This document shows positions 26,009 to 35,154 of a DNA stretch of 64,000 nucleotides, one piece after another (the stretch's first letter is position 1; the number at the start of each line of letters is the position of its first letter). Both the position numbers and the translations under genes were made by a program. Source of the stretch: an uncultured Planctomycetales bacterium (GTDB taxonomy: Bacteria > Planctomycetota > Planctomycetia > Pirellulales > S012-138); assembly GCA_937982665.1 (NCBI GenBank), contig CALJLD010000295.1, positions 1 to 64,000 on the forward strand. Direction: 5' to 3'. A model generated the notes under the pieces. It was not told where the DNA came from and made no database searches. It saw only the letters and a program-made list of their open reading frames with translations.

Positions 26009-26884
26009 ATGGATGGAAGGATTGTGGAACAGCTTAAGGAAATCGATGGTTGGGGCGAAATCAGCGACCTGTTGTCGCAGTGGTCGCAGTGCGCCGCCGA
26101 TTTCGAGAACTTTGCTATCGAGCAGCAGGCCGAGTTGGACGGAATTATCGACCGCCTGGAGAGCTATCAAGTTGACGTTGGTCAATTGCAGCAAAAATCC
26201 GAGCAGAGGCAAGAAGAACTCGCCAGCATTCAGCAATCCACACAAGCTGCCAACCAGCGGGTCGCCGAGCTTGAGCAGCAACTCCAGGAGCTGGAAACGG
26301 CCCACAATGAGATTGTTGATGAAGCAGAAGAACGCTTGCAACAACTTGGCGATGAGAACAACCAGCTAGCTGGCCAAAAAGAGCAGTGTGAGTCCGAACT
26401 CCAACAGTTGAGAGCGTATGCGGAACAGTTCGAGTCCAAGTTGGGCGAGCTAGAAACGGCACAAGCCGAACTCGAACGCTCTCGTGCGGAGTTGGACAGT
26501 GCCAAGAAGACGGTGGCCCAGCAGCAAGCAGAACTCACCAAGGCAGAGTACGGCACGCGCGACTCCAATGAGCACCTGGGTGAACTTGAACAAGAAGTGA
26601 ACGAGCTGCGTCAAGAGCTTGAGGAATCACGCACCCGAGCGACGCGATACAAGGATCAACTTGCCGAAGAGCGTGCCGAGTGGCACACCGAATTGAAGTT
26701 GCTGCGAAAAGCCATCGAATCCAATTCACCTGACGACGCCCCCGGAAAGTTGTTGGGGGGGAGTTCACCGCTGAGCACTGGCCAGACGAGCAAGAGTCCT
26801 GACCGCGTTGTTGATCGACTCGCCAAACAATTCAAAAGGTTGAATACCCCTGAGCGGCCCGGCGGAAACGATCAAGCCACGTAA
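26009..26884 (+). CDS. Coiled-coil protein, first gene of GTPase operon
   Basis: 291 aa. The start at 26009 is chosen over the in-frame GTG/ATG upstream because GGCGGGAAG precedes it by a suitable distance. Residues about 40-235 form a long parallel-type coiled coil with heptads rich in Glu, Gln and Leu (LQQKSEQRQEELASIQQ, LEQEVNELRQELEESR). A disordered Ser/Pro tail is followed by a short C-terminal helix (DRVVDRLAKQFKRLN). No signal peptide or membrane segment. It is 61 bp upstream of the FGE-like gene on the same strand. It probably provides an oligomerisation or scaffold function for the GTPase system; inferred from position only. Confidence 0.8.
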   Translation: MDGRIVEQLKEIDGWGEISDLLSQWSQCAADFENFAIEQQAELDGIIDRLESYQVDVGQLQQKSEQRQEELASIQQSTQAANQRVAELEQQLQELETAHNEIVDEAEERLQQLGDENNQLAGQKEQCESELQQLRAYAEQFESKLGELETAQAELERSRAELDSAKKTVAQQQAELTKAEYGTRDSNEHLGELEQEVNELRQELEESRTRATRYKDQLAEERAEWHTELKLLRKAIESNSPDDAPGKLLGGSSPLSTGQTSKSPDRVVDRLAKQFKRLNTPERPGGNDQAT

Positions 26885-26945
26885 CTCACGAGATTATCCG
26901 CCGGCAACCACCGCAAAACATTCAGACTTACGCCGAGAGGTTCCC

Positions 26946-28151
26946 ATGTTGTTCCAAAAGAAAAGCTGGCTGATCGCCGGGCCTGTTGCGCTCTTGGCGT
27001 TGGTGGCCGCCATCTGGCTGGCGTCAATGGGTTGGTGGTCAGGCGTGTTCGCTGTGTTTGGCATCTTTGGCGTTTGCTTCGGCATCGCAATGGCCTGGGG
27101 AAAGAACAACAACACTTCTCGACCGGCCACCACCGTTGAGTTCAATCGAGTTCCGGCTCCCGAACCCCCGCCGGCTCCGGCGGACAGCGAGACCCTGGTC
27201 GATGCAATGTTGCGGACCGGCCGTTATGGCCTGTTGCTGCGTCCGCAGATTCGAGCCAACCTGACACCGGCGCAAATCTCTCACGCGGAAAACCTCCTCC
27301 AGCGTGAGATGGGCAAGATCGGTCGTGGAGTTGTTGCTCTGGGACGTTATGGGCATGTGTCCGCTGGCCCCGTGAACGAAAATGGCGTGCCGGCCAATGG
27401 CGTGCAGTTTTGCGAAGTTGACGAGTTCTACATCGATTGCTGCACCGTCTGCAACGAACAGTTTGCCGCCTTCGTGCATGATGGCGGGTACAGCGATGAG
27501 ACGCTGTGGGACGCCGAGATTTGGCAAGCAGTCCCGGACTTCTTGGACCGCAGCGGACATCCCGGACCACGAAACTGGGAAGGCGGACAGCCCCGCCGTG
27601 GCGAAGAAAAACTCCCCGTTGTGGGCGTCAGTTGGTATGAAGCTTCCGCCTATGCACGCTGGGCCGGAAAGCGATTGCCCACAAATGCGGAATGGGAAAA
27701 GGCCGGCAGTTGCCCAGTTGAAGTGGGTGCCGGAACTGTCAAGCAACGCCGCTATCCCTGGGGCGAAGGCATGGACCGCACCCGAGCAAACATCTGGGGC
27801 GGCGCAGAGGGTCAACCTTCTGCCGTGCACGAATTCTCAAAGGGCGCATGCGCCGGCGGCATTACTCAGCTCATTGGCAACGTTTGGGAATGGACCGCGG
27901 ATGAGTTCTTGGGCGGACCGGATCAACCGGGATTGATTTTGCCCAACCCCATGCGAGCCATTCGTGGCGGCGCTTTTGATACCTATTTTGACAACCAGGC
28001 CACTTGCCAATTCCAAAGTGGCGAAAGCCCAATGAGTCGCAAACACAACATCGGTTTCCGGTGTGTCTTGGCCGCCGCAGACATCCAAGCGGCCTATGAA
28101 GATTCTCACGAACAACACGCGGACACCGAAGGAAATGAGGTGCTGGCATGA
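26946..28151 (+). CDS. Membrane-anchored formylglycine-generating-enzyme-like (FGE/SUMF1-fold) protein
   Basis: 401 aa. The start is supported by GAGAGG five bases upstream. Two adjacent hydrophobic segments (about residues 5-45) anchor it in the membrane. Residues about 130-380 have the SUMF1 fold: YASVSWYEA-type segment (VVGVSWYEASAYARWAG), LPTNAEWEKAG, GNVWEWTADEF, RGGAF and NIGFRC near the C-terminus. True sulfatase-activating enzymes have a redox Cys pair; here only the last Cys is evident, so a substrate-binding or peptide-recognition role is more likely than sulfatase activation. It overlaps the GTPase gene by 4 bp (28148-28151), indicating a shared function. Confidence 0.9.
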   Translation: MLFQKKSWLIAGPVALLALVAAIWLASMGWWSGVFAVFGIFGVCFGIAMAWGKNNNTSRPATTVEFNRVPAPEPPPAPADSETLVDAMLRTGRYGLLLRPQIRANLTPAQISHAENLLQREMGKIGRGVVALGRYGHVSAGPVNENGVPANGVQFCEVDEFYIDCCTVCNEQFAAFVHDGGYSDETLWDAEIWQAVPDFLDRSGHPGPRNWEGGQPRRGEEKLPVVGVSWYEASAYARWAGKRLPTNAEWEKAGSCPVEVGAGTVKQRRYPWGEGMDRTRANIWGGAEGQPSAVHEFSKGACAGGITQLIGNVWEWTADEFLGGPDQPGLILPNPMRAIRGGAFDTYFDNQATCQFQSGESPMSRKHNIGFRCVLAAADIQAAYEDSHEQHADTEGNEVLA

Positions 28152-29056
28152 GTAAGAGCGCATCTGTTGATCTCGATTCCTATCGCTTGGCGCAATACGC
28201 GTTGCAGGTCCCCTGCTACATCTGCGAACAAGCCAACATGTTCGATGCGGAGTTGTGCCGACACTGCTTCGCACCCATGGCTTTGGCGCAACAAGCCAAG
28301 AACCTCAAAACGGAACCAAGCCTGATCGCCACCATCGGCGCCAGCGGCGTTGGCAAGACCGTCTACTTGGGCGTGCTGATGGACATGCTGACTCGCCAGT
28401 CAGACATGCTGCAAGTCTTGGCTCGCGGCGCGTTCTCCATCAATTTGCAACAAACCACAACCGCCGCTTTGCAACGTGGCGAGTTCCCCGATAAGACCCC
28501 GAACGAGCCGGATCGTTGGAACTGGGTCCATTGCCAAATCCGTTCCAAGAAACATTCCAAGCCGGTGGAATTGGTGATGCCGGACATGGCCGGCGAAGCC
28601 TTGCTTGAGGAAGTTGATCATCCTCGCACCTTCCAGGTTGTGCGCTCATTCTTGTTGAAATGTTCTGGAGCAATGGTCTTGATCGACGGCGCCAAGCTGT
28701 ATGGCGGCACCGTCGAACAAGATTATTTCACGATGAAGCTGCTGAGCTACTTGATTGAGCTTGTTGAGGATCCCAAGCACAACTGGAGCAAGCGGCCTGT
28801 CGCGATCGTATTCAGCAAGGCTGACCAATGCGATGAAGCGTTTGATGATCCCAACGAATACGCGCGGCGGCACGCCACTGGCTTGTGGAGATTTTGCGAA
28901 GAGCGATTCCGCAACCACCGGTTCTTTGCTGCGTGCGTCGCTGGCGCATGTGGATTCCGGGACACGGCCTACGATGGTCGCCAAACCATCCCGTTGCGAA
29001 TTGAACCTCGTGGGCTGGTTGAACCGTTCTGCTGGCTGATTGATCAGATTCGTTAA
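28148..29056 (+). CDS. Zinc-ribbon TRAFAC-type GTPase (double-GTPase-2 like)
   Basis: 302 aa. An N-terminal zinc ribbon has Cys 23, 26, 37 and 40 (CYIC, then LCRHC). P-loop GASGVGKT at 64-71, G3 motif DMAGE at 146-150 (Asp and Gly conserved) and G4-like SKAD at 223-226 (Lys-Ala-Asp instead of NKxD). The arrangement of zinc ribbon plus GTPase, and the next gene resembling GTPase-associated protein 1, fits the DO-GTPase2 family of predicted GTPase-centred systems. It hydrolyses or senses GTP in the cytoplasm; its effector is not identified. The start is fixed by the overlap with the preceding stop. Confidence 0.9.
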   Translation: MSKSASVDLDSYRLAQYALQVPCYICEQANMFDAELCRHCFAPMALAQQAKNLKTEPSLIATIGASGVGKTVYLGVLMDMLTRQSDMLQVLARGAFSINLQQTTTAALQRGEFPDKTPNEPDRWNWVHCQIRSKKHSKPVELVMPDMAGEALLEEVDHPRTFQVVRSFLLKCSGAMVLIDGAKLYGGTVEQDYFTMKLLSYLIELVEDPKHNWSKRPVAIVFSKADQCDEAFDDPNEYARRHATGLWRFCEERFRNHRFFAACVAGACGFRDTAYDGRQTIPLRIEPRGLVEPFCWLIDQIR

Positions 29057-29140
29057 ACGTGATCCTCAATATGCCATGCGGTGGCGCTAAGCACCCAAGT
29101 TCCCGATGGCTCACAATATTCCGTAACCGAAATCAAGGCG

Positions 29141-30901
29141 ATGAATACTCCCGACCCAGCTCTTCAAGAAACTGGTCAATTTCAAATTGAACAGGCGATC
29201 TTCACTTCGGCGACATCGGCGAAGAGCGAAGGCTATCACCTGGTTGCCGCAAGTTCCGGCGTTTCTGAACCTGACCGTCGGGAGCTTTCGATTTGGGGCC
29301 CCTCGCACGATTCGCTGCTGGAAGCGGGACATGGCGCTCTGAGCGTGAATTTCCATCCGTTGCCCAGCGGCTCTTTTTGCGTGTCGCAAACAACGTTGGA
29401 AGGCACGGAATACAGCGGACGTGGGCCGCAGGTCTATACGCATTCGCTGATCGTCCCGCCAATCGTGATGGATCAGTTCGGCAACAATCCCTTTGTGTTG
29501 CTCCGCGAAGCCACAGCCGCCGGGCATGTTCGCATTTACAACGAACCGCCAGAACGGCTCAAGCGGTTTTCCGTCCAGGGCAGCTTTCCCGCGGTGGACG
29601 AAGAGTTGCTGACTCAATTGGCCGGGAAGTTTGGTGCCGCTCGGCTGGCCCGACTAATCGACACGGTGCTGACCTCACGTTGCCTGGGCATCGTCTCGCA
29701 CGAAAGCGGACCAAGGCTGATCTCCGGTTTGATCAATTGCCTGCCGTTGGAGATTCGCCCGACCATTTCCTTCAGCACAGCGCTCAAACACTCGCCAAGA
29801 CGGCCGTTCCGCGTGCTGTGCGTTCCAACCGAGGAAAAAGAACAACGCCGATTGGTCCGACAGTACGAACTCGATCTCTTCCACGTGGATCAGTACCCGG
29901 AAGAAGAGCCTGAGCACCCCTGGGCACAGCTTGTCCTACAGCGATTTGAGAATTGCGAGTTTGCTCGGTTCAGCAGCGAACTCAATCGGCCGCGTCCACG
30001 ATTGACTGTTGATGACCTCACGGACCTGGCGAACGACTTGATTGCGGGAACGGATTCACGCGAGTACTCCGGACCGATCGAGAGCACGTTTGATCAGGAA
30101 TGGGAGCAAGAAGCGACCAGTGAATCGCACGACGCAACAACAAACACGACCGAGCCAGCCAACGAGGCAGAGTCGACGCACGACGATTTGCCAACCGCCA
30201 AAGCTGACGATTTTGCTGAGCAAGCTGACGAAGAGCCGGCCAGCCAGGACATTCAAGTTCAAGCTCCAACCATCGAACCGCAACCTGAGGAAACACCCGA
30301 ACCGGACGCTAATCCCTTCGCGGAATTGGAGTCGGCCTTCGAATCGGAGATCGACGACTCATCCCAACCGGAAACAGAATTCGCTGCATTCGAAGATCCG
30401 TTTGCCGAGTTGGTTGACAGCACATCAACCAACGGTGAGGCAACGGATGAAGACATTCAAACTCTTTCTACTAACAGTTCAGGTGAGCCTATGTCGCAAA
30501 AAACGCCCTCAACTCCCACGTTTCAGGAAGAGACGGCATTCACAGGCGGCGAAGGCTTCGCCACGACACGCCGTGAGCCCAAGCCCGCTTTCCAATTGAG
30601 CCGCCAATGCCCCGAGGCTGCCGCGCGACTTATGCGGTTGGAGGCCACGGTCTTTGAAGCCATGACGGGCGACGAATCGGCCCAAGGGCAACTTGGCCCG
30701 CTGTGGAGCGAAGTGCAGGAGAAACTTGGCGGCGAATTGCGTCAGAAGTGCCGGGAAGAATTCCTGCACTATGCAATCCACATGTGGCAACATTTCTCGA
30801 CGGATGTTGACCGCAATCCGTTGCAAGCCGCAGCCGCCTTGGATGTTGTTTGCCGCCTGTTTGAAGAACCCGAGCAAGCGCTGCAAACTGCCAATGCTTA
30901 A
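29141..30901 (+). CDS. GAP1-N2-like GTPase-associated protein
   Basis: 586 aa. The start at 29141 follows AAGG at a good distance; an in-frame GTG at 29081 is less likely. Residues about 10-285 match the pattern of GTPase-associated protein 1 N-terminal domain type 2 (QAIFTSATSAKSEGYHLVAAS, a glycine after that, and YTHSLIVPP). Residues about 310-480 are acidic, low complexity and probably disordered (many Glu/Asp/Thr/Ser/Ala). About 490-586 is a helical C-terminal domain (AARLMRLEATVFEAM). It lies 84 bp after the GTPase gene in the same transcript and ends at a terminator. Role: predicted partner of the GTPase, mechanism unknown. Confidence 0.85.
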   Translation: MNTPDPALQETGQFQIEQAIFTSATSAKSEGYHLVAASSGVSEPDRRELSIWGPSHDSLLEAGHGALSVNFHPLPSGSFCVSQTTLEGTEYSGRGPQVYTHSLIVPPIVMDQFGNNPFVLLREATAAGHVRIYNEPPERLKRFSVQGSFPAVDEELLTQLAGKFGAARLARLIDTVLTSRCLGIVSHESGPRLISGLINCLPLEIRPTISFSTALKHSPRRPFRVLCVPTEEKEQRRLVRQYELDLFHVDQYPEEEPEHPWAQLVLQRFENCEFARFSSELNRPRPRLTVDDLTDLANDLIAGTDSREYSGPIESTFDQEWEQEATSESHDATTNTTEPANEAESTHDDLPTAKADDFAEQADEEPASQDIQVQAPTIEPQPEETPEPDANPFAELESAFESEIDDSSQPETEFAAFEDPFAELVDSTSTNGEATDEDIQTLSTNSSGEPMSQKTPSTPTFQEETAFTGGEGFATTRREPKPAFQLSRQCPEAAARLMRLEATVFEAMTGDESAQGQLGPLWSEVQEKLGGELRQKCREEFLHYAIHMWQHFSTDVDRNPLQAAAALDVVCRLFEEPEQALQTANA

Positions 30902-31223
30902 TGCGTCAACCGCGTTAGTTCATTCAGTTGCTCATCAAACAGCGGGTGCGGCCAACAGCCGGCCCGCTGTTCTTTTTTGGTATCGATGATTGCGGCAATC
31001 CAAAGATTCTTTAGCACCTCCACATTATTCGCGCCAATTTGCCAACGATTCTTGCGAACGCTCAGAGACAATGTCCAAGAAACCAAACGACGCGGCAAAA
31101 CACAAAGCGCTCGGGTAACAGCCAACCAACCGAACGGCCAGCAATAACTGTTTAGGCCGTGTCGCTACAGGTCTTAGTGGCCCCAGGCAGGAGCGGGGTT
31201 GCCGATTTATTCCAACCGCTTTT
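30902..31223. other. Gap after GTPase operon
   Basis: 322 bases. It begins with the operon terminator (30938-30978). After it no gene is convincing; a 75-codon minus-strand frame over 30898-31125 has no recognisable features. The border with the more accessory-looking stretch lies here. Confidence 0.5.
30938..30978 (+). terminator. Terminator after GTPase-GAP1 operon
   Basis: 9-bp stem aacagcggg / cccgctgtt with additional inner pairing (cggc/gccg region), followed by CTTTTTT. It starts 37 bases after the stop. Confidence 0.9.
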
Positions 31224-31880
31224 CTAGTGCAGCAACCATTGCTGATTGGATCCTCTTTCGATTCCTTTCGATAATAGCGGCTTCAGAACCTCGGAAGGAC
31301 AAGCGGTGTACTCGTGAAGATTCAACAGCGCCCTGGTCCGCTCCAACTCATCTTCACTATCAGCAAGTTTCATCAATTCGTCGATTCCTGGTTGGCCCAG
31401 CGATGACAAGCTTCCGCATGCCATATCGGTGCGTTTCCGATCATGGTTCTCTCCTTGAAACCAGGTCCAGCGATTGAGGCTTTGAACGGCATCTTTACCC
31501 CCAATGCTGGCAAGTGCCCAGGCATTCAACTCGAATCGCGGATAGTCCTCGGTGTGTTGCACCAGCACAGGAACAGCCGCTCGCGCACGATCGCCCAATT
31601 CCGCAAGGATATTGCAAACGTCGGAGTGGTCACACCACCAGAGCGCATCCTGTTCTCCCAGCAAGATATTGGCGATCCTCAACACGAATGCAGGCAGCAT
31701 ATCGACAATCCTGCGCCGCAAATCTCCATCGCCTTGCTCAAGGTGTTCAAGAATCTGATAGAGCGCTGCGTCAGTTGTCTCCGCAAGCTCTAGCAGTTCT
31801 CTTGCAGCCTGCAAACGAGTCGCGTCTGAGTTCCCAGCTTTGTATGAACGAACCAAGCCTTCCAACAGTTTCTCGGACAT
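31224..31880 (-). CDS. HEAT-repeat-like protein
   Basis: 218 aa, cytoplasmic. The start at 31880 is preceded by GGAG seven bases away. Helical pairs with Ala/Leu spacing recur throughout (AARELLELAETTDAALYQIL, then similar units around VVRLIA-type segments such as ARAAVPVLVQH and ALASIGG), consistent with HEAT/Armadillo-type repeats used for protein binding. A Trp-rich middle (ALWWCDHSD, RWTWFQG) is unusual. No catalytic motif. It lies in a minus-strand group with two other HEAT or NADAR genes. Confidence 0.8.
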   Translation of the reverse strand: MSEKLLEGLVRSYKAGNSDATRLQAARELLELAETTDAALYQILEHLEQGDGDLRRRIVDMLPAFVLRIANILLGEQDALWWCDHSDVCNILAELGDRARAAVPVLVQHTEDYPRFELNAWALASIGGKDAVQSLNRWTWFQGENHDRKRTDMACGSLSSLGQPGIDELMKLADSEDELERTRALLNLHEYTACPSEVLKPLLSKGIERGSNQQWLLH

Positions 31881-32004
31881 TGGGATTCTCCAGGCAATGC
31901 AGTCTTCGCCACAACTTCGGCAAGCGCGCGATCACGCTTCCGCGGCTTTTTCAAATCGAACGTGTTTCGACACCTGGCCATCGGCCAGACATCCTTGAAT
32001 CCAC

Positions 32005-32475
32005 TTATTGCAAGTCTGCACGAATACGTTCGAGCAGATTCAGAAAGCGCGCTGCTGGCAAACTGGTGCGGGGTGATTCCGGCTTGCCTGTATCATGCAC
32101 CAGCGGTCGATCGCCGATCGCAACCATTGCGTCACGAGCCTCACCGTTTTGGGCAAACTTGGCGCGCAGTGCGCGCTCGATCAGCTCATAATACTCGTCC
32201 GAACGGAACTCGATCGAGCGTCCTTGCCACCATACGGTTTGTTCTTCCCAGACCCGTTGCATGCGAGCCTTGGTTCCGGCATTCTTGGCTTGCCGACCGT
32301 GCTTAGCAAAGATGCGCAGTTGCTTTTCGGGGTTTTCTTCTTTCAATCCCTGCAACAACCCTTCCATCGACTCAAAGCGGATTCCATCGAGTTCAAAGGG
32401 CGTGTGGGCGAAATTGGAGAGCAACCTCTCAGGCCCTTCGGCGTAAGACACGATGTTGAGCGGTTGATTTGACAT
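32005..32475 (-). CDS. NADAR/YbiA-family protein, divergent member
   Basis: 156 aa from ATG 32475 (MSNQPLNIVSYAEGPE). It has the NADAR pattern LSNFAHTPFELDGIRFESMEGLLQGLK at about 16-42 (Phe/Asn motif, then the Glu in SMEGLLQ), and ALRAKFAQN later. NADAR enzymes include YbiA, which cleaves riboflavin-pathway intermediates, and members that reverse DNA guanine ADP-ribosylation. This copy diverges from the canonical VEHYYQAQK motif, so its substrate is uncertain. A second, more typical NADAR protein is encoded at 43430-43954. No ADP-ribosyltransferase gene is visible beside it. Confidence 0.85.
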   Translation of the reverse strand: MSNQPLNIVSYAEGPERLLSNFAHTPFELDGIRFESMEGLLQGLKEENPEKQLRIFAKHGRQAKNAGTKARMQRVWEEQTVWWQGRSIEFRSDEYYELIERALRAKFAQNGEARDAMVAIGDRPLVHDTGKPESPRTSLPAARFLNLLERIRADLQ

Positions 32476-32663
32476 AACAAAGCAGCAGGATTTACCGCGT
32501 CTCCAATCACCTGGAACCAAGGCGCGCAGGCGGAGGGCGCATCAGAAACGAACAATGACTCTCTCCTCTTCAATAAGAGCGAGGCGACCAGCGAACTGGG
32601 GGACGAGCTTTCGTTTTTCTTGTGAATCTGGCGGAAGAGTCGCGCATGTCGCTCACATGTCTC

Positions 32664-34565
32664 TCACTGCGACGTACCGCCGGAATTCTGCTCGGTCAAC
32701 TCCAAGGCGGTCCTGGCGGCCGATCTGAGTTCCTCCGGAGCGTTTTCATCACTCTGCAGTTGGGTCAACAGCGGGATGGCCGCTTCATAGCCGCTGTATC
32801 CAAGAAATTCGATCAAGCTCTTTCTTGAAGCCACATCAAGTTGATCGTCGGTCACCAAGGCGAGCAACCCTTCGGCGCTCGCTTTGATTGATGCGGACGT
32901 CTCTGCATTCGGACGAAAATGATCATCAATCGCAATCGCGTTGAGACGACCCAGCGACGCGATGCGAATCGATTCCTCGGCGTTTTTCGCCAGTGAAACA
33001 AGATGAGGTAAATACACCGCGGGCTGACACGGCGAATTCGCCAAAGTCTCGATCGCCCACAATTGCACGATCGATGACGTGTCATCCAGCGACGCCGTCA
33101 TGAATGCAAAATCGGGCGAGTCGATCGCGATGATCGCATCTGTAACCGTTTTCAAATCGACGGAGCCCTTACCTTCTTCAGACAACGTGAAGACGACGAG
33201 CGTTCGAAGTGTTTCTGCGGAAATAGAATCTCTGGCGGCCTCGCCGAACCGCGCCAGAATGCGAATCACGTCGTCAGACATCTCAGACGGTTCGCGCAAG
33301 CGATTGGCAAGCTCTGCTGCGCACAAGGTCATGGCTTGCCGTGCTGTTTCCGATTCGGATGCCACATCCATTAGCGCATTCAAGTCATCCGGAGGGCCGA
33401 GATTCCAGGCGTCGTAATTGACCCACTGGTCACAACGGAGCTTGATGTAAGTCGCAGCGGTGCCTTCGTAGACGTCGTCCAATTTGAACAATGCTTGCAA
33501 GGCTGCCTCGAGATCTCCGCGCGAGCCGGAGTAGATTCCATGCACGCCTTCCTCGTGTTCTCGCGCTATCGGACAGGTCTCTACAAGCGCGTCGGCAACT
33601 TCTCGCTGCAGGCCGTTTGCTGGATCGAGCAACATCGTTACGAGAACGGGAGACGCATCGCTTGCATCTTCTCCCATGCTACCAATTGCGGTTAACGCAC
33701 TTTTCTGCACTCTCCGGTCCGTAGCTTCGACAATATTGACGAGCGAATCCACAGCGGGCTTACCAATGGTGCTCAACACTTCCACGGCTTCTATCTTCAC
33801 GGCGCGCGAAGACGTGCCATCCAATGCCAACTTGGTCAATTCAGGAATAAACACATGAGATTGTTCGGTAAACTCCGGGACAATCCGCATGATCACGCCA
33901 CTGGCCGAGCGATCGGCCAGCCTCCGCTCAAGAATCGCCATACCTTCCGGTCCCATGCGGAATAGCGCCCGGACAACATTTGCCTCAACTCCACTCTCGA
34001 CTTGATCGGCCATCAGTACCTGATCCAAGGTCGCACTCGCTGGTGTACCTATCGATTCGAGCTTTTGCATAGCGTGCTGGCGAACCGTCGCGTCGCTATC
34101 TTGCAATGCGCGCCCAAGAGCCGGGCAGGCCGATTCGCCTGCAAAGCTAACGATGCTTACGCTGATCACGCGAAGCTGCGGAACGAATGCAACCAACAAA
34201 CCGGCAAGAAACACAAGCAAGAGGGCGATCGGCACGCGAATCGGAAATCGAGCCGTTGACCTTGCCCGCCGCGTCTTTCGCAGGAATAACGCGACCTCCA
34301 GGGCCAGCGCAAGAACTCCAACCGCCAGAAAAAGGGCAACCTGTCCTGCTTCAGGGAACACCCAATTGCAGATCTGCAGAATGATCGCCAGCAGGAAAAC
34401 CGCGACTATGCTGATCAGCAACCAAGACGATAGCCTTGCCCAACCGCTTTTTGAGTTCGAGTCATCAAGCCGCTTTGAATGTTGGAACGGATCACGTTGA
34501 ACGTCGTTGGTCCGCTCGACAGTCGCCGACTCCGGGTCGGGCAGGGACTGGTCTTCACTCGCCAT
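32664..34565 (-). CDS. Membrane-anchored HEAT-repeat protein
   Basis: 633 aa. The start at 34565 (MASEDQSL) has GGAGG seven bases upstream and is better than the TTG-initiated frame to 34601. There is an N-terminal acidic segment, then three hydrophobic helices at about 40-150 (LLISIVAVFLLAIILQI, LFLAVGVLALALEVALFL, IALLLVFLAGLLVAFV). Residues about 150-633 are HEAT-type repeats (ACPALGRALQDSDATVRQHA, AVKIEAVEVLSTIGKPA). HEAT arrays usually bind protein partners. It probably faces the cytoplasm with the repeats; not directly determinable. Function unknown. Confidence 0.85.
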   Translation of the reverse strand: MASEDQSLPDPESATVERTNDVQRDPFQHSKRLDDSNSKSGWARLSSWLLISIVAVFLLAIILQICNWVFPEAGQVALFLAVGVLALALEVALFLRKTRRARSTARFPIRVPIALLLVFLAGLLVAFVPQLRVISVSIVSFAGESACPALGRALQDSDATVRQHAMQKLESIGTPASATLDQVLMADQVESGVEANVVRALFRMGPEGMAILERRLADRSASGVIMRIVPEFTEQSHVFIPELTKLALDGTSSRAVKIEAVEVLSTIGKPAVDSLVNIVEATDRRVQKSALTAIGSMGEDASDASPVLVTMLLDPANGLQREVADALVETCPIAREHEEGVHGIYSGSRGDLEAALQALFKLDDVYEGTAATYIKLRCDQWVNYDAWNLGPPDDLNALMDVASESETARQAMTLCAAELANRLREPSEMSDDVIRILARFGEAARDSISAETLRTLVVFTLSEEGKGSVDLKTVTDAIIAIDSPDFAFMTASLDDTSSIVQLWAIETLANSPCQPAVYLPHLVSLAKNAEESIRIASLGRLNAIAIDDHFRPNAETSASIKASAEGLLALVTDDQLDVASRKSLIEFLGYSGYEAAIPLLTQLQSDENAPEELRSAARTALELTEQNSGGTSQ

Positions 34566-34766
34566 GGCATTGCCTCCGGGACCTTTGTCTAACACCAGCA
34601 ATGGTCAGCGCTCAACCACTTTGTTAGCTGTCGGTATTCTATTTGACGAGGAGAAGATTCTTGCCGCAGCTTCGCGGGCCACCGCAAACAAATCCATTCA
34701 TTTGAACACTTCTGGTCACACAAAAATTGATTCGTTTGCTGAGTTGTAAGCTGTTCGCGTGGTCAA

Positions 34767-34904
34767 GAAGAAACCCGAAGGCGGGGCTGTCGCGACGGGA
34801 TTCGAACCCGCATGCACCGGGGAATCTCCGGCTGCTTTGCCAATTAAGCCTACACGACGACTGGATAGCCCAAGCGGAGCTATCACTTGCCTTCGGGTTT
34901 CTCC
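34767..34904. repeat. Inverted repeat flanking the tRNA-like element
   Basis: The left arm at 34767-34782 (gaagaaacccgaaggc) and the right arm at 34889-34904 (gccttcgggtttctcc) pair over 14 of 16 bases, enclosing the tRNA-like element and a further hairpin (gatagc/gctatc, 34864-34885). The outcome could be a large cruciform or the terminal repeats of a small element. On the minus strand the left arm includes a short CCCG/CGGG hairpin and T-rich tail resembling a terminator. Confidence 0.65.
34787..34859 (-). tRNA. tRNA-like element, non-canonical anticodon loop
   Basis: Read on the minus strand it has a D-arm GCTT-AATTGGCA-AAGC, an anticodon stem GCCGG/CCGGT, a 4-base variable loop and a T-arm GCGGG-TTCGAAT-CCCGT. 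The anticodon loop AGATTCC has no U33, the acceptor pairs only six of seven bases (GTCGTG with CGCGAC) and there is an extra base before the D-stem. So it may be a pseudo-tRNA or a tRNA-like part of a mobile or structural element. No CCA encoded. The flanking inverted repeat is listed separately. Confidence 0.55.
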
Positions 34905-35154
34905 TCAATCACATTCTTGATCTTCAATCGTAGCAACGACGCGCCGTGGATGAAATCGACTTGTCCAGTCACTTGAACGAAGGTACGAGTTCGTTCGGCA
35001 GCCCTCTAGTATCGAAGCGAGGCGGCCAGGCACTTCAGGAACAACAAATTCAAGAATTCACCGTGCGTGCTAAATGTCACTCTGGATCCAACCGGTCAGG
35101 CTCCTATCGACAACCAGGCACAGCTAATAGCGCTTAGCCCTGCGACCCGGTCCG

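Noticed and set aside
26946..28151. FGE as activator of the sulfatase at 48954
   Set aside because: It is 20 kb away in a GTPase operon and only one of the expected Cys residues is evident.
30898..31125. 75-codon minus-strand frame
   Set aside because: Overlaps the operon terminator and has no features of a gene.
34727..34933. 68-codon plus-strand frame containing SRRDSNPHAPGNLRLL
   Set aside because: It is the antisense translation of the tRNA-like element, a common phantom.
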